Positions 7,521-21,518 of a stretch of 64,000 nucleotides of DNA are shown here, in pieces. Source of the DNA: Chrysogorgia sp. JL179-B06. Lineage: Eukaryota > Cnidaria > Anthozoa > Scleralcyonacea > Chrysogorgiidae. The position numbers were made by a program, and so were the translations under genes. Location: assembly GCA_035772405.1 (NCBI GenBank), contig JAYKKM010000341.1:2592367-2656366 (forward strand). The letters are read 5' to 3'. The stretch's first letter is position 1. Every line of letters begins with the position of its first letter. A model generated the notes under the pieces. It was not told the DNA's origin, searched no databases, and worked only from the letters and a program-made list of their open reading frames with translations.

Positions 7521-8460
7521 AAAACGAAGAAAATTAATAAAACAAGAATTTCCATCAAAATTACTGTCAATACATGATTGTGTTTAGCAGATGTGGGTTG
7601 ATTTTGTGAATTTTTAAACTGTCGTAACGTGGTCAATTTGCGACCAAATTCGCTGATTGTTGCAGCATCAGAAAGAGCAGGACGTCCTCTATCCAGCCAG
7701 TACAAAATGAAGAAAATTAATAAAACAAGAATTTCCATAAAAATTACTGTCAATACATGATTTTTTAGCAGATGTGGGTTGATTTTGTGAATTTTCAAAC
7801 TGTCATAATTTCGTCAATTTGCGACCAAATTTGCTGATTTTCTCAGCATCAGAAAGAGCAGGACGATCCGATCTCTATCCAACGAGTACAAAACGAAGAA
7901 AATTAATAAAACAAGAATTTCCATCAAAATTACTGTCATTAGCAGATGTGGGTTGATTTTGTGAATTTTCAAACTGTCATAATTTCGTCAATTTGCGACC
8001 AAATTCGCTGATTTTTTTAGCATCAGAAAGAGCAGGACTTTCTCTATCCAACGAGTACAAAACGAAGAAAATTAATAAAACAAGAATTTGCATCAAAATT
8101 ACTGTCAATACATGATTTTGTTTAGCAGATGTGGGTTGATTTTGTGAATTTTCAAACTGTCATAACGTGGTCAATTTGCGACCAAATTCGCTGATTTTTG
8201 CAGCATCAAAAAAGATAATTAATAAAACAAGAATTTCCATCAAAATTACTGTCAATACATGATTTTTTAGCAGATGTGGGTTGATTTTGTGAATTTTCAA
8301 ACTGTCATAACTTCGTCAATTTGAGACCAAATTCGCTGATTTTTTCAGCATCAGAAAGAGCAGGACTTTCTCTATCCAACGAGTACAAAACGAAGAAAAT
8401 TAATAAAACAAGAATTTCCATCAAAAAATTACTGTCAATACATGATTTTGTTTAGCAGAT

Positions 8461-10416
8461 GTGGGTTGATTTTGTGAATTTTCAAACTGTCATAACGTGG
8501 TCAATTTGCGACCAAATTCGCTGATTGTTGCAGCATCAGAAAGAGCAGGACGTCCTCTATCCAGCCAGTACAAAATGAAGAAAATTAATAAAACAAGAAT
8601 TTTCATCAAAATTACTGTCAATACATGATTTTGTTTAGCAGATGTGGGTTGATTTTGTGAATTTTCAAACTGTCATAACGTGGTCAATTTGCGACCGAAT
8701 TCGCTGATTGTTGCAGCATCAGAAAGAGCAGGACGTCCTCTATCCAGCCAGTACAAAATGAAGAAAATTAATAAAACAAGAATTTCCATAAAAATTACTG
8801 TCAATACATGATTTTTTAGCAGATGTGGGTTGATTTTGTGAATTTTCAAACTGTCATAACTTCGTCAATTTGCGACCAAATTTGCTGATTTTCTCAGCAT
8901 CAGAAAGAGCAGCACGATCCGATCTCTATCCAACGAGTACAAAACGAAGAAAATTAATAAAACAAGAATTTCCATCAAAATTACTGTCATTAGCAGATGT
9001 GGGTTGATTTTGTGAATTTTCAAACTGTCATAACGTGGTCAATTTGCGACCAAATTCGCGGATTTTTGCAGCATCAGAAAGAGCAGGACGTCCTCTATCT
9101 AACGAGTACAAAATGAAAAATATTAATAAAACAAGAATTTGCATCAAAATTACTGTCAATACATGATTTTGTTTAGCAGATGTGGGTTGATTTTGTAAAT
9201 TTTCAAATGTCGTAACTTCGTCAATTTGCGACCAACTTCGCTGATTTTGGCAGCATCAGAAAGAGCAGAACTTTCTCTATCCAACGAGTACAAAACGAAG
9301 AAAATTAATAATACAAGAATTTCCATCAAAATTACTGTCAATACATGATTTTGTTTAGCAGATGTGGGTTGATTTTGTGAATTTTCAAACTGTCGTAACG
9401 TGGTCAATTTGTGACCAAATTCGCTGATTTTCGAAGCATCAGAAAGAGCAGGACTTTCTCTATCCAACGAGTACAAAACGAAGAAAATTAATAAAACAAG
9501 AATTTCCATCAAAATTACTGTCAATACATGATTTTGTTTAGCAGATGTGGGTTGATTTTGTGAATTTTCAAACTGTCATAACGTGGTCAATTTGCGACCA
9601 AATTCGCTGATTTTCGAAGCATCAGAAAGAGCAGGACGTTCTCTATCCAACGAGTACAAAACGAAGAAAATTAATAAAACAAGAATTTCCATCAAAATTA
9701 CTGTCAATACATGATTTTGTTTAGCAGATGTGGGTTGATTTTGTGAGTTTTCAAACTGTCATAACGTGGTCAATTTGCGACCAAATTTGCTGATTTTCTC
9801 AGCATCAGAAAGAGCAGGACGATCCGATCTCTATCCAACGAGTACAAAACGAAGAAAATTAATAAAACAAGAATTTCCATCAAAATTACTGTCATTAGCA
9901 GATGTGGGTTGATTTTGTGAGTTTTCAAACTGTCATAACGTGGTCAATTTGCGAACAAATTCGCTGATTGTTGCAGCATCAGAAAGAGCAGGACGTGCTC
10001 TATCCAACGAGTACAAAACGGAAAAAATTAATAAAACAAGAATTTGCATCACAATTACTGTCAATACATGATTTTGTTTAGCAGATGTGGGTTGATTTTG
10101 TGAATTTTCAAACTGTCATAACGTGGTCAATTTGCGACCAAATTCGCTGATTTTTGCAGCATCAAAAAAGATAATTAATAAAACAAGAATTTCCATCAAA
10201 ATTACTGTCAATACATGATTTTGTTTAGCAGATGTGGGTTGATTTTCTGAATTTTCTAGATGTCATAACTTCGTCAATTTGCGACCAAATTCGCTGATTT
10301 TTGCAGCATCAGAAAGAGCAGGACGTCCTCTATCCAACAAGTACAAAACGAAGAAAATTAATAAAACAAGAAGTTCCATCAAAATTATTGTCAATACATG
10401 ATTTTGTTCAGCAGAT
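8461..10416. repeat. Higher-order repeat, 1,956-bp copy 1
   Basis: About eleven monomers form a block that is repeated immediately downstream. Diagnostic variants in order are CCAGCCAGTACAAAATG (twice), GATCCGATCTCT with a following short CATTAGCAG monomer, TAATACAAG, CGAAGCATCAG, GTGCTCTATCC, the truncated ATCAAAAAAGATAATT monomer, and TTCTAGATGTCAT. Confidence 0.9.
9156..9524 (-). other. Satellite-borne 122-codon open frame across two monomers
   Basis: The 61-codon monomer stays in phase, so two adjacent monomers read as one frame: a hydrophobic start (TVILMEILVLLIFFVLYSLD) followed by a polar half (SDAAKISE, SQNQPTSAKQNH), repeated. It is open because the monomer carries CGA where most copies have TGA. 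There is no start context, no unique sequence and no sign of a gene. I regard it as a by-product of repeat length and composition. Confidence 0.15.
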
Positions 10417-12370
10417 GTGGGTTGATTTTGTGAATTTTCAAACTGTCATAACGTGGTCAATTTGCGACCAAATTCGCTGATTGTTGCAGCATCAGAAAGA
10501 GCAGGACGTCCTCTATCCAGCCAGTACAAAATGAAGAAAATTAATAAAACAAGAATTTTCATCAAAATTACTGTCAATACATGATTTTGTTTAGCAGATG
10601 TGGGTTGATTTTGTGAATTTTCAAACTGTCATAACGTGGTCAATTTGCGACCGAATTCGCTGATTGTTGCAGCATCAGAAAGAGCAGGACGTCCTCTATC
10701 CAGCCAGTACAAAATGAAGAAAATTAATAAAACAAGAATTTCCATAAAAATTACTGTCAATACATGATTTTTTAGCAGATGTGGGTTGATTTTGTGAATT
10801 TTCAAACTGTCATAACTTCGTCAATTTGCGACCAAATTTGCTGATTTTCTCAGCATCAGAAAGAGCAGCACGATCCGATCTCTAACCAACGAGTACAAAA
10901 CGAAGAAAATTAATAAAACAAGAATTTCCATCAAAATTACTGTCATTAGCAGATGTGGGTTGATTTTGTGAATTTTCAAACTGTCATAACGTGGTCAATT
11001 TGCGACCAAATTCGCGGATTTTTGCAGCATCAGAAAGAGCAGGACGTCCTCTATCTAACGAGTACAAAATGAAAAAAATTAATAAAACAAGAATTTGCAT
11101 CAAAATTACTGTCAATACATGATTTTGTTTAGCAGATGTGGGTTGATTTTGTAAATTTTCAAATGTCGTAACTTCGTCAATTTGCGACCAACTTCGCTGA
11201 TTTTGCAGCATCAGAAAGAGCAGAACTTTCTCTATCCAACGAGTACAAAACGAAGAAAATTAATAATACAAGAATTTCCATCAAAATTACTGTCAATACA
11301 TGATTTTGTTTAGCAGATGTGGGTTGATTTTGTGAATTTTCAAACTGTCGTAACGTGGTCAATTTGTGACCAAATTCGCTGATTTTCGAAGCATCAGAAA
11401 GAGCAGGACTTTCTCTATCCAACGAGTACAAAACGAAGAAAATTAATAAAACAAGAATTTCCATCAAAATTACTGTCAATACATGATTTTGTTTAGCAGA
11501 TGTGGGTTGATTTTGTGAATTTTCAAACTGTCATAACGTGTCAATTTGCGACCAAATTCGCTGATTTTCGAAGCATCAGAAAGAGCAGGACGTTCTCTAT
11601 CCAACGAGTACAAAACGAAGAAAATTAATAAAACAAGAATTTCCATCAAAATTACTGTCAATACATGATTTTGTTTAGCAGATGTGGGTTGATTTTGTGA
11701 GTTTTCAAACTGTCATAACGTGGTCAATTTGCGACCAAATTTGCTGATTTTCTCAGCATCAGAAAGAGCAGGACGATCCGATCTCTATCCAACGAGTACA
11801 AAACGAAGAAAATTAATAAAACAAGAATTTCCATCAAAATTACTGTCATTAGCAGATGTGGGTTGATTTTGTGAGTTTTCAAACTGTCATAACGTGGTCA
11901 ATTTGCGAACAAATTCGCTGATTGTTGCAGCATCAGAAAGAGCAGGACGTGCTCTATCCAACGAGTACAAAACGAAGAAAATTAATAAAACAAGAATTTG
12001 CATCAAAATTACTGTCAATACATGATTTTGTTTAGCAGATGTGGGTTGATTTTGTGAATTTTCAAACTGTCATAACGTGGTCAATTTGCGACCAAATTCG
12101 CTGATTTTTGCAGCATCAAAAAAGATAATTAATAAAACAAGAATTTCCATCAAAATTACTGTCAATACATGATTTTGTTTAGCAGATGTGGGTTGATTTT
12201 CTGAATTTTCTAGATGTCATAACTTCGTCAATTTGCGACCAAATTCGCTGATTTTTGCAGCATCAGAAAGAGCAGGACGTCCTCTATCCAACAAGTACAA
12301 AACGAAGAAAATTAATAAAACAAGAAGTTCCATCAAAATTATTGTCAATACATGATTTTGTTCAGCAGAT
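10417..12370. repeat. Higher-order repeat, copy 2
   Basis: All diagnostic variants of 8461-10416 recur here in the same order at an offset of 1,956 falling to 1,954. Only sporadic substitutions and one-base deletions differ (for example GCAGCATC for GGCAGCATC near 11204, and CGTGTCAA near 11540). This is a recent tandem duplication. Confidence 0.9.
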
Positions 12371-13270
12371 GTGGGTTGATTTTGTGAATTTTTAAACTGT
12401 CATCACGTGGTCAATTTGCAAACAAATTCCCTGATTTTTGCAGCATCAGAAAGAGCAGGACGTCCTCTATTGAACGAGTACAAAACGAAGAAAATTGATA
12501 AAACAAGATTTTCCATCAAAATTATTGTCAATACATGATTTTGTTCAGCAGATGTGGGTTGATTTTGTGAATTTCCAAACTGTTATAACGTGGTCAATTT
12601 GCGACCAAATTCGCGGATTTTTGCAGCATCAGAAAGGGCAGGACGTCCTCTATCCAACGAGTACAAAATGAAAAAAAATTAATAATACAAGAATTTGCAT
12701 CAAAATTACTGTCAATACATGATTTTGTTTAGCAGATGTGGGTTGATTTTGTGAATTTTCTAGCTATCATAACTTCGTCAATTTGCGACCAAATTCGCTG
12801 ATTTTTGCAGCATCAGAAAGAGAAGGACGTCCTCTATCCAACAAGTACAAAACGAAGAAAATTAATAAAACAAGAAGTTCCATCAAAATTACTGTCAATA
12901 CATGATTTTGTTCAGCAGATCTGGGTTGATTTTGTGAATTTTCAAACTGTCATAACTTCGTCAATTTGCAACGAAATTCGCTGATTTTTGCAGCATCAGA
13001 AAGAGAAGGACGTCCGCTATCCAACGAGTATAAAATGAAGAAAATTAATAAAACAAGAATTTGCATCAAAATTACTGTCAATACATGATTTTTTAGCAGA
13101 TGTGGGTTGATTTTGTAAATTTTCAAATGTCGTAACTTCGTCAATTTGCGACCAACTTCGCTGATTTTGGCAGCATCAGAAAGAGCAGAACTTTCTCTAT
13201 CCAACGAGTACAAAACGAAGAAAATTAATAATACAAGAATTTCCATCAAAATTACTGTCAATACATGATT
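12371..13270. repeat. Segment shared with 33,700-34,600
   Basis: Linked rare variants occur here: TTTTTAAACTGTCATCACG, CTATTGAACGAG, AAATTGATAAAAC, CCAAACTGTTATAACG, AGAAAGGGCAGG, TTCTAGCTATCAT, and CAACGAAATTCG with a GTCCGCTATCC. The same series, in the same order, is found at 33,700-34,600 (AGAAAGGGCA at 12,631 and 33,960, offset 21,329). Confidence 0.85.
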
Positions 13271-13320
13271 TTGTTTAGCAGATGTGGGTTGATTTTGTGA
13301 ATTTTCAAACTGTCATAACG

Positions 13321-14050
13321 TGGTCAATTTGCGACCAAATTCGCTGATTTTTGCAGTATCAGAAAGACCAGGACGTCCTCTATCCAACGAGTACAAAACG
13401 AAGAAAATTAATAAAACAAGAATTTGCATCAAAATTACTGTCAATACATGATTTTTTAGCAGATGTGGGTTGATTTTGTAAATTTTCAAACTGTCATAAC
13501 TTCGTCAATTTGCGACCAACTTCGCTGATTTTGGCAGCATCAGAAAGAGCAGAACTTTCTCTATCCAACGAGTACAAAACGAAGAAAATTAATAATACAA
13601 GAATTTCTATCAAAATTACTGTCAATACATGATTTTGTTTAGCAGATGTGGGTTGATTTTGTGAATTTTCAAACTGTCATAACGTGGTCAATTTGCGACC
13701 AAATTCGCTGATTTTTGCAGTATCAGAAAGAGCAGGACGTCCTCTATCCAACGAGTACAAAACGAAGAAAATTAATAAAACAAGAATTTGCATCAAAATT
13801 ACTGTCAATACATGATTTTTTAGCAGATGTGGGTTGATTTTGTAAATTTTCAAACTGTCATAACTTCGTCAATTTGCGACCAACTTCGCTGATTTTGGCA
13901 GCATCAGAAAGAGCAGAACTTTCTCTATCCAACGAGTACAAAACGAAGAAAATTAATAATACAAGAATTTCTATCAAAATTACTGTCAATACATGATTTT
14001 GTTTAGCAGATGTGGGTTGATTTTGTGAATTTTCAAACTGTCATAACGTG
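13321..14050. repeat. 364-bp dimer higher-order repeat
   Basis: TGGTCAATTT with a following GCAGTATCAG variant recurs at 13321, 13685 and 14049, exactly 364 apart. Each dimer pairs a monomer with the shorter GATTTTTTAGCAG word with one having GATTTTGTTTAGCAG. Related dimers continue irregularly to about 16,480. Confidence 0.85.
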
Positions 14051-14149
14051 GTCAATTTGCGACCAAATTCGCTGATTTTTGCAGTATCAGAAAGAGCAGG
14101 ACGTCCTCTATCCAACGAGTACAAAACGAAGAAAATTAATAAAACAAGA

Positions 14150-14885
14150 ATTTCCATCAAAATTACTGTCAATACATGATTTTGTTTAGCAGATGTAGGT
14201 TGATTTTGTGAATTTTCAAACTGTCATAACGTGGTCAATTTGCGACCAAATTCGCTGATTTTTGCAGTATCAGAAAGAGCAGGACGTCCTCTATCCAACG
14301 AGTACAAAACGAAGAAAATTAATAAAACAAGAATTTCCATCAAAATTACTGTCAATACAGGATTTTGTTTAGCAGATGTGGGTTGATTTTGTGAATAATC
14401 AAACTGTCATAACGTGGTCAATTTGCGACCAAATTCGCTGATTTTTGCAGCATCAGAAAGAGCACGACGTCCTCTATCCAACGAGTACAAAACGAAGAAA
14501 ATTAATAAAACAAGAATTTCCATCAAAATTACTGTCAATACATGATTTTGTTTAGCAGATGTAGGTTGATTTTGTGAATTTTCAAACTGTCATAACGTGG
14601 TCAATTTGCGACCAAATTCGCTGATTTTTGCAGTATCAGAAAGAGCAGGACGTCCTCTATCCAACGAGTACAAAACGAAGAAAATTAATAAAACAAGAAT
14701 TTCCATCAAAATTACTGTCAATACAGGATTTTGTTTAGCAGATGTGGGTTGATTTTGTGAATAATCAAACTGTCATAACGTGGTCAATTTGCGACCAAAT
14801 TCGCTGATTTTTGCAGCATCAGAAAGAGCACGACGTCCTCTATCCAACGAGTACAAAATGGAAAAAATTAATAAAACAAGAATTT
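14150..14885. repeat. 366-bp dimer pair
   Basis: The linked variants GATGTAGGTTG, AATACAGGATTTTG and GTGAATAATCAAAC occur in the same order twice, 366 bases apart (GATGTAGGT at 14192 and 14558). Similar GATGTAGGTTG monomers reappear near 36,075, 36,805 and 38,826. Confidence 0.85.
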
Positions 14886-15069
14886 GCATCAAAATTACTG
14901 TCAATACATTATTTTTTAGTGGATGTGGGTTGATTTTGTAAATTTTCAAACTGTCATAACTTCGTCAATTTGCGACCAACTTCGCTGATTTTGGCAGCAT
15001 CAGAAAGAGCAGAACTTTCTCTATCCAACGAGTACAAAACGAAGAAAATTAATAAAACAAGAATTTCCA

Positions 15070-16160
15070 TCAAAATTACTGTTGATTTTGTGAATTTTCA
15101 AACTGTCATAACGTGGTGAATTTGCGACCAAATTCGCTGATTTTTGCAGCATCAGAAAGAGCACGACGTCCTCTATCCAACGAGTACAAAATGGAAAAAA
15201 TTAATAAAACAAGAATTTGCATCAAAATTACTGTCAATACATGATTTTTTAGCAGATGTGGGTTGATTTTGTAAATTTTCAAACTGTCATAACTTCGTCA
15301 ATTTGCGACCAACTTCGCTGATTTTGGCAGCATCAGAAAGAGCAGAACTTTCTCTATCCAACGAGTACAAAACGAAGAAAATTAATAATACAAGAATTTC
15401 TATCAAAATTACTGTCAATACATGATTTTGTTTAGCAGATGTGGGTTGATTTTGTGAATTTTAAACTGTCATAACGTGGTCAATTTGCGACCAAATTCGC
15501 TGATTTTTGCAGCGACGTCCTCGATCCAACGAGTACAAAATGGAAAAAATTAATAAAACAAGAATTTGCATCAAAATTACTGTCAATACATTATTTTTTA
15601 GCGGATGTGGGTTGATTTTGTAAATTTTCAAACTGTCATAGCTTCGTCAATTTGCGACCAACTTCGCTGATTTTGGCAGCATCAGAAAGAGCAGAACTTT
15701 CTCTATCCAACGAGTACAAAACGAAGAAAATTAATAATACAAGAATTTCTATCAAAATTACTGTCAATACATGATTTTGTTTAGCAGATGTGGGTTGATT
15801 TTGTGAATTTTCAAACTGTCATAACGTGGTCAATTTGCGACCAAATTCGCTGATTTTTGCAGTATCAGAAAGAGCACGACGTCCTCTATCCAACGAGTAC
15901 AAAATGGAAAAAATTAATAAAACAAGAATTTGCATCAAAATTACTGTCAATACATTATTTTTTAGCGGATGTGGGTTGATTTTGTAAATTTTCAAACTGT
16001 CATAACTTCGTCAATTTGCGACCAACTTCGCTGATTTTGGCAGCATCAGAAAGAGCAGAACTTTCTCTATCCAACGAGTACAAAACGAAGAAAATTAATA
16101 AAACAAGAATTTCCATCAAAATTACTGTTGATTTTGTGAATTTTCAAACTGTCATAACGT
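15070..16160. repeat. Internally deleted monomers
   Basis: Near 15,078 and 16,126 (and again near 39,350) ACTG is joined directly to TTGATTTTGTG, skipping the CAATACATGA…GATGTGG part of the unit. Near 15,507 GCAG is joined to CGACGTCC, skipping ATCAGAAAGAGCAG. These are different deletions of the same unit, some propagated to other places. Confidence 0.8.
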
Positions 16161-16850
16161 GGTCAATTTGCGACCAACTTCGCTGATTTTGGCAGCATCA
16201 GAAAGAGCACGACGTCCTCTATCCAACGAGTACAAAATGGAAAAAATTAATAAAACAAGAATTTGCATCAAAATTACTGTCAATACATGATTTTTTAGCA
16301 GATGTGGGTTGATTTTGTAAATTTTCAAACTGTCGTAACTTCGTCAATTTGCGACCAACTTCGCTGATTTTGGCAGCATCAGAAAGAGCAGAACTTTCTC
16401 TATCCAACGAGTACAAAACGAAGAAAATTAATAATACAAGAATTTCTATCAAAATTACTGTCAATACATGATTTTGTTTAGCAGATGTGGGTTGATTTTG
16501 TGAATTTTCAAACTGTCATAATTTCGTCAATTTGCGACCAAATTCGCTGATTTTTTTAGCATCAGAAAGAGCAGGACTTTCTCTATCCAACGAGTACAAA
16601 ACGAAGAAAATTAATAAAACAAGAATTTGCATCAAAATTACTGTCAATACATGATTTTGTTTAGCAGATGTGGGTTGATTTTGTGAATTTTCAAACTGTC
16701 ATAACGTGGTCAATTTGTGACCAAATTCGCTGATTTTTGCAGCATCAAAAAAGATAATTAATAAAACAAGAATTGCCATCAAAATTACTGTCAATACATG
16801 ATTTTTTAGCAGATGTGGGTTGATTTTGTGAATTTTCAAACTGTCATAAC

Positions 16851-17900
16851 GTGGTCAATTTGCGAACAAATTCGCTGATTGTTGCAGCATCAGAAAGAGC
16901 AGGACGTGCTCTATCCAACGAGTACAAAACGAAAAAAATTAATAAAACAAGAATTTGCATCACAATTACTGTCAATACATTATTTTTTAGCAGATGTGGG
17001 TTGATTTTGTGAATTTTCAAACTGTCATAATTTCGTCAATTTGCGACCAAATTCGCTGATTTTTTTAGCATCAGAAAGAGCAGGACTTTCTCTATCCAAC
17101 GAGTACAAAACGAAGAAAATTAATAAAACAAGAATTTGCATCAAAATTACTGTCAATACATGATTTTGTTTAGCAGATGTGGGTTGATTTTGTGAATTTT
17201 CAAACTGTCATAACGTGGTCAATTTGCGACCAAATTCGCTGATTTTTGCAGCATCAAAAAAGATAATTAATAATACAAGAATTTGCATCAAAATTACTGT
17301 CAATACATGATTTTGTTTAGCAGATGTGGGTTGATTTTGTGAATTTTCTAGCTATCATAACTTCGTCAATTTGCGACCAAATTCGCTGATTTTTGCAGCA
17401 TCAGAAAGAGCAGGACGTCCTCTATCCAACAAGTACAAAACGAAGAAAATTAATAAAACAAGAAGTTCCATCAAAATTACTGTCAATACATGATTTTGTT
17501 CAGCAGATCTGGGTTGATTTTGTGAATTTTCAAACTGTCATAACTTCGTCAATTTGCAACGAAATTCGCTGATCTTTGCAGCATCAGAAAGAGCAGAACT
17601 TTCTCTATCCAACGAGTGCAAAACGAAGAAAATTAATAATACAAGAATTTCCATCAAAATTACTGTCAATACATGATTTTGTTTAGCAGATGTGGGTTGA
17701 TTTTGTGAATTTTCAAACTGTCATAACGTGGTCAATTTGCGACCAAATTCGCTGATTTTTGCAGTATCAGAAAGAGCAGGACGTCCTCTATCCAACGAGT
17801 ACAAAACGAAGAAAATTAATAAAACAAGAATTTGCATCAAAATTACTGTCAATACATGATTTTGTTTAGCAGATGTGGGTTGATTTTGTGAATTTTCAAA
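16851..17900. repeat. Duplicated segment, copy 1 (partner 21,519-22,570)
   Basis: Diagnostic variants GCGAACAAATTCG, GTGCTCTATCC, GCATCACAATTACTG, the truncated ATCAAAAAAGATAATTAATAA monomer, TTCTAGCTATCAT, GAAGTTCCATC and GATCTTTGCAGC are in the same order as in the partner, at an offset of 4,668-4,669 (GATCTTTGCA at 17571 and 22240). The match ends near 17,900, where this copy continues with CATCAGGTGG. Confidence 0.85.
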
Positions 17901-18499
17901 CTGTCATCAGGTGGTCAATTTGCAAACAAATTCCCTGATTTTTGCAGCATCAGAAAGAGCAGGACGTCCTCTATCGAACGAGTACAAAACGAAGAAAATT
18001 AATATCACAAGAATTTCCATCAAAATTGCTGTTAATACATGATTTTGTTTAGCAGATCTGGGTTGATTTTGTGAATTTTCAAACTGTCATAACTTCGTCA
18101 ATTTGCAACGAAATTCGCTGATTTTTGCAGCATCAGAAAGAGCAGGACGTCCTCTATCCAACGAGTATAAAATGAAGAAAATTAATAAAACAAGAATTTG
18201 CATCAAAATTACTGTCAATACATGATTTTTTAGCAGATGTGGGTTGATTTTGTGAATTTTCAAACTGTCATAACGTGGTCAATTTGCGACCAAATTCGCT
18301 GATTTTTGCAGTATCAGAAAGAGCAGGACGTCCTCTATCCAACGAGTGCAAAACGAAGAAAATTAATAAAACAAGAATTTGCATCAAAATTACTGTCAAT
18401 ACATGATTTTGTTTAGCAGATGTGGGTTGATTTTGTGAATTTTCAAACTGTCATAACGTGGTCAATTTGCGACCAAAATTCCGCTGATTTTTTGCAGTA

Positions 18500-20300
18500 T
18501 CAGAAAGAGCAGGACGTCCTCTATCCAACGAGTACAAATCGAAGAAAATTAATAAAATAAGAATTTCCATCAAAATTGCTGTCAAAATGATTTTGTTTAG
18601 CAGATGTGGGTTGATTTTGTGAATTTTCAAACTGTCGTAACGTGGTCAATTTGTGACCAAATTCGCTGATTTTCGAAGCATCAGAAAGAGCAGGACTTTC
18701 TCTATCCAACGAGTACAAAACGAAGAAAATTAATAAAATAAGAATTACCATCAAAATTACTGTCAATACATGATTTTGTTTAGCAGATCTGGGTTGATTT
18801 TGTGAATTTTCAAACTGTCATAACTTGGTCAATTTGCAACGAAATTCGCTGATTTTTGCAGCATCAGAAAGAGAAGGACGTCCGCTATCCAACGAGTATA
18901 AAATGAAGAAAATTAATAAAACAAGATTTTCCATCAAAATTACTGTCAATACATGATTTTGTTTAGCAGATGTGGGTTGATTTTGTGCATTTTCAAACTG
19001 TCATGACGTGGTCAATTTGCGACCAAATTCGCGGATTTTTGCAGCATCAGAAAGAGCAGGACGTCCTCTATCGAACGAGTACAAAACGAAGAAAATTAAT
19101 ATCACAAGAATTTCCATCAAAATTGCTGTTAATACATGATTTTGTTTAGCAGATCTGGGTTGATTTTGTGAATTTTCAAACTGTCATAACTTCGTCAATT
19201 TGCAACGAAATTCGCTGATTTTTGCAGCATCAGAAAGAGCAGGACGTCCTCTATCCAACGAGTATAAAATGAAGAAAATTAATAAAACAAGAATTTGCAT
19301 CAAAATTACTGTCAATACATGATTTTTTAGCAGATGTGGGTTGATTTTGTAAATTTTCATATGTCGTAACTTCGTCAATTTGCGACCAACTTCGCTGATT
19401 TTGGCAGCATCAGAAAGAGCAGAACTTTCTCTATCCAACGAGTACAAAAGGAAGAAAATTAATAATACAAGAATTTCCATCAAAATTACTGTCAATACAT
19501 GATTTTGTTTAGCAGATGTGGGTTGATTTTGTGAATTTTCAAACTGTCATAACGTGGTCAATTTGCGACCAAATTCGCTGATTTTTGCAGTAACAGAAAG
19601 AGCAGGACGTCCTCTATCCAACGAGTACAAAACGAAGAAAATTAATAAAACAAGAATTTGCATCAAAATTACTGTCAATACATGATTTTGTTTAGCAGAT
19701 GTGGGTTGATTTTGTGAATTTTCAAACTGTCATAACGTGGTCAATTTGCGACCAAATTCGCTGATTTTTGCAGTATCAGAAAGAGCAGGACGTCCTCTAT
19801 CCAACGAGTACAAATCGAAGAAAATTAATAAAATAAGAATTTCCATCAAAATTGCTGTCAAAATGATTTTGTTTAGCAGATGTGGGTTGATTTTGTGAAT
19901 TTTCAAACTGTCGTAACGTGGTCAATTTGTGACCAAATTCGCTGATTTTCGAAGCATCAGAAAGAGCAGGACCTTCTCTATCCAACGAGTACAAAACGAA
20001 GAAAATTAATAAAATAAGAATTACCATCAAAATTACTGTCAATACATGATTTTGTTTAGCAGATCTGGGTTGATTTTGTGAATTTTCAAACTGTCATAAC
20101 TTGGTCAATTTGCAACGAAATTCGCTGATTTTTGCAGCATCAGAAAGAGAAGGACGTCCGCTATCCAACGGGTATAAAATGAAGAAAATTAATAAAACAA
20201 GATTTTCCATCAAAATTACTGTCAATACATGATTTTGTTTAGCAGATGTGGGTTAATTTTGTGCATTTTCAAACTGTCATGACGTGGTCAATTTGCGACC
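18500..20300. repeat. 1,276-bp seven-monomer higher-order repeat
   Basis: The set CAAATCGAAG, AAAATAAGAATTTCC, GCTGTCAAAATGATT, CGAAGCATCAG, TTACCATC, CTTGGTCAATTTGCAACG, GTGCATTTTC and CATGACGTGG starts near 18,521 and again near 19,797, an offset of 1,276. Confidence 0.85.
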
Positions 20301-21518
20301 AAATTCGCGGATTTTTGCAGCATCAGAAAGAGCAGGACGTCCTCTATCTAACGAGTACAAAATGAAAAAAATTAATAAAACAAGAATTTGCATCAAAATT
20401 ACTGTCAATACATGATTTTGTTTAGCAGATGTGGGTTGATTTTGTAAATTTTCAAATGTCGTAACTTCGTCAATTTGCGACCAACTTCGCTGATTTTGGC
20501 AGCATCAGAAAGAGCAGAACTTTCTCTATCCAACGAGTACAAAACGAAGAAAATTAATAATACAAGAATTTCCATCAAAATTACTGTCAATACATGATTT
20601 TGTTTAGCAGATGTGGGTTGATTTTGTGAATTTTCAAACTGTCATAACGTGGTCAATTTGCGACCAAATTCGCTGATTTTTGCAGTATCAGAAAGAGCAG
20701 GACGTCCTCTATCTAACGAGTACAAAACGAAGAAAATTAATAAAACAAGAATTTGCATCAAAATTACTGTCAATACATGATTTTGTTTAGCAGATGTGGG
20801 TTGATTTTGTGAATTTTCAAAATGTCATAACGTGGTCAATTTGCGACCAAATTCGCTGATTTTTGCAGCATCAAAAAAGATAATTAATAAAACAAGAATT
20901 GCCATCAAAATTACTGTCAATACATGATTTTTTAGCAGATGTGGGTTGATTTTGTGAATTTTCAAACTGTCATAACTTCGTCAATTTGAGACCAAATTCG
21001 CTGATTTTTTCAGCATCAGAAAGAGCAGGACTTTCTCTATCCAACGAGTACAAAACGAAGAAAATTAATAAAACAAGAATTTCCATCAAAAAATTACTGT
21101 CAATACATGATTTTGTTTAGCAGATGTGGGTTGATTTTGTGAATTTTCTAGATGTCATAACTTCGTCAATTTGCGACCAAATTCGCTGATTTTTGCAGCA
21201 TCAGAAAGAGCAGGACGTCCTCTATCCAACAAGTACAAAACGAAGAAAATTAATAAAACAAGAAGTTCCATCAAAATTATTGTCAATACATCATTTTGTT
21301 CAGCAGATGTGGGTTGATTTTGTGAATTTTCAAACTGTCATAACGTGGTCAATTTGCGACCAAATTTGCTGATTTTCTCAGCATCAGAAAGAGCAGGACG
21401 ATCCGATCTCTATCCAACGAGTACAAAACGAAGAAAATTAATAAAACAAGAATTTCCATCAAAATTACTGTCATTAGCAGATGTGGGTTGATTTTGTGAA
21501 TTTTCAAACTGTCATAAC

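Noticed and set aside
1806..7798. Many long minus-strand frames rich in Leu/Val, Ala/Cys/Thr or Cys/Trp
   Set aside because: They are complements of the T-poor array. The minus strand lacks A and so lacks stops. No unique sequence, domain or start is present.
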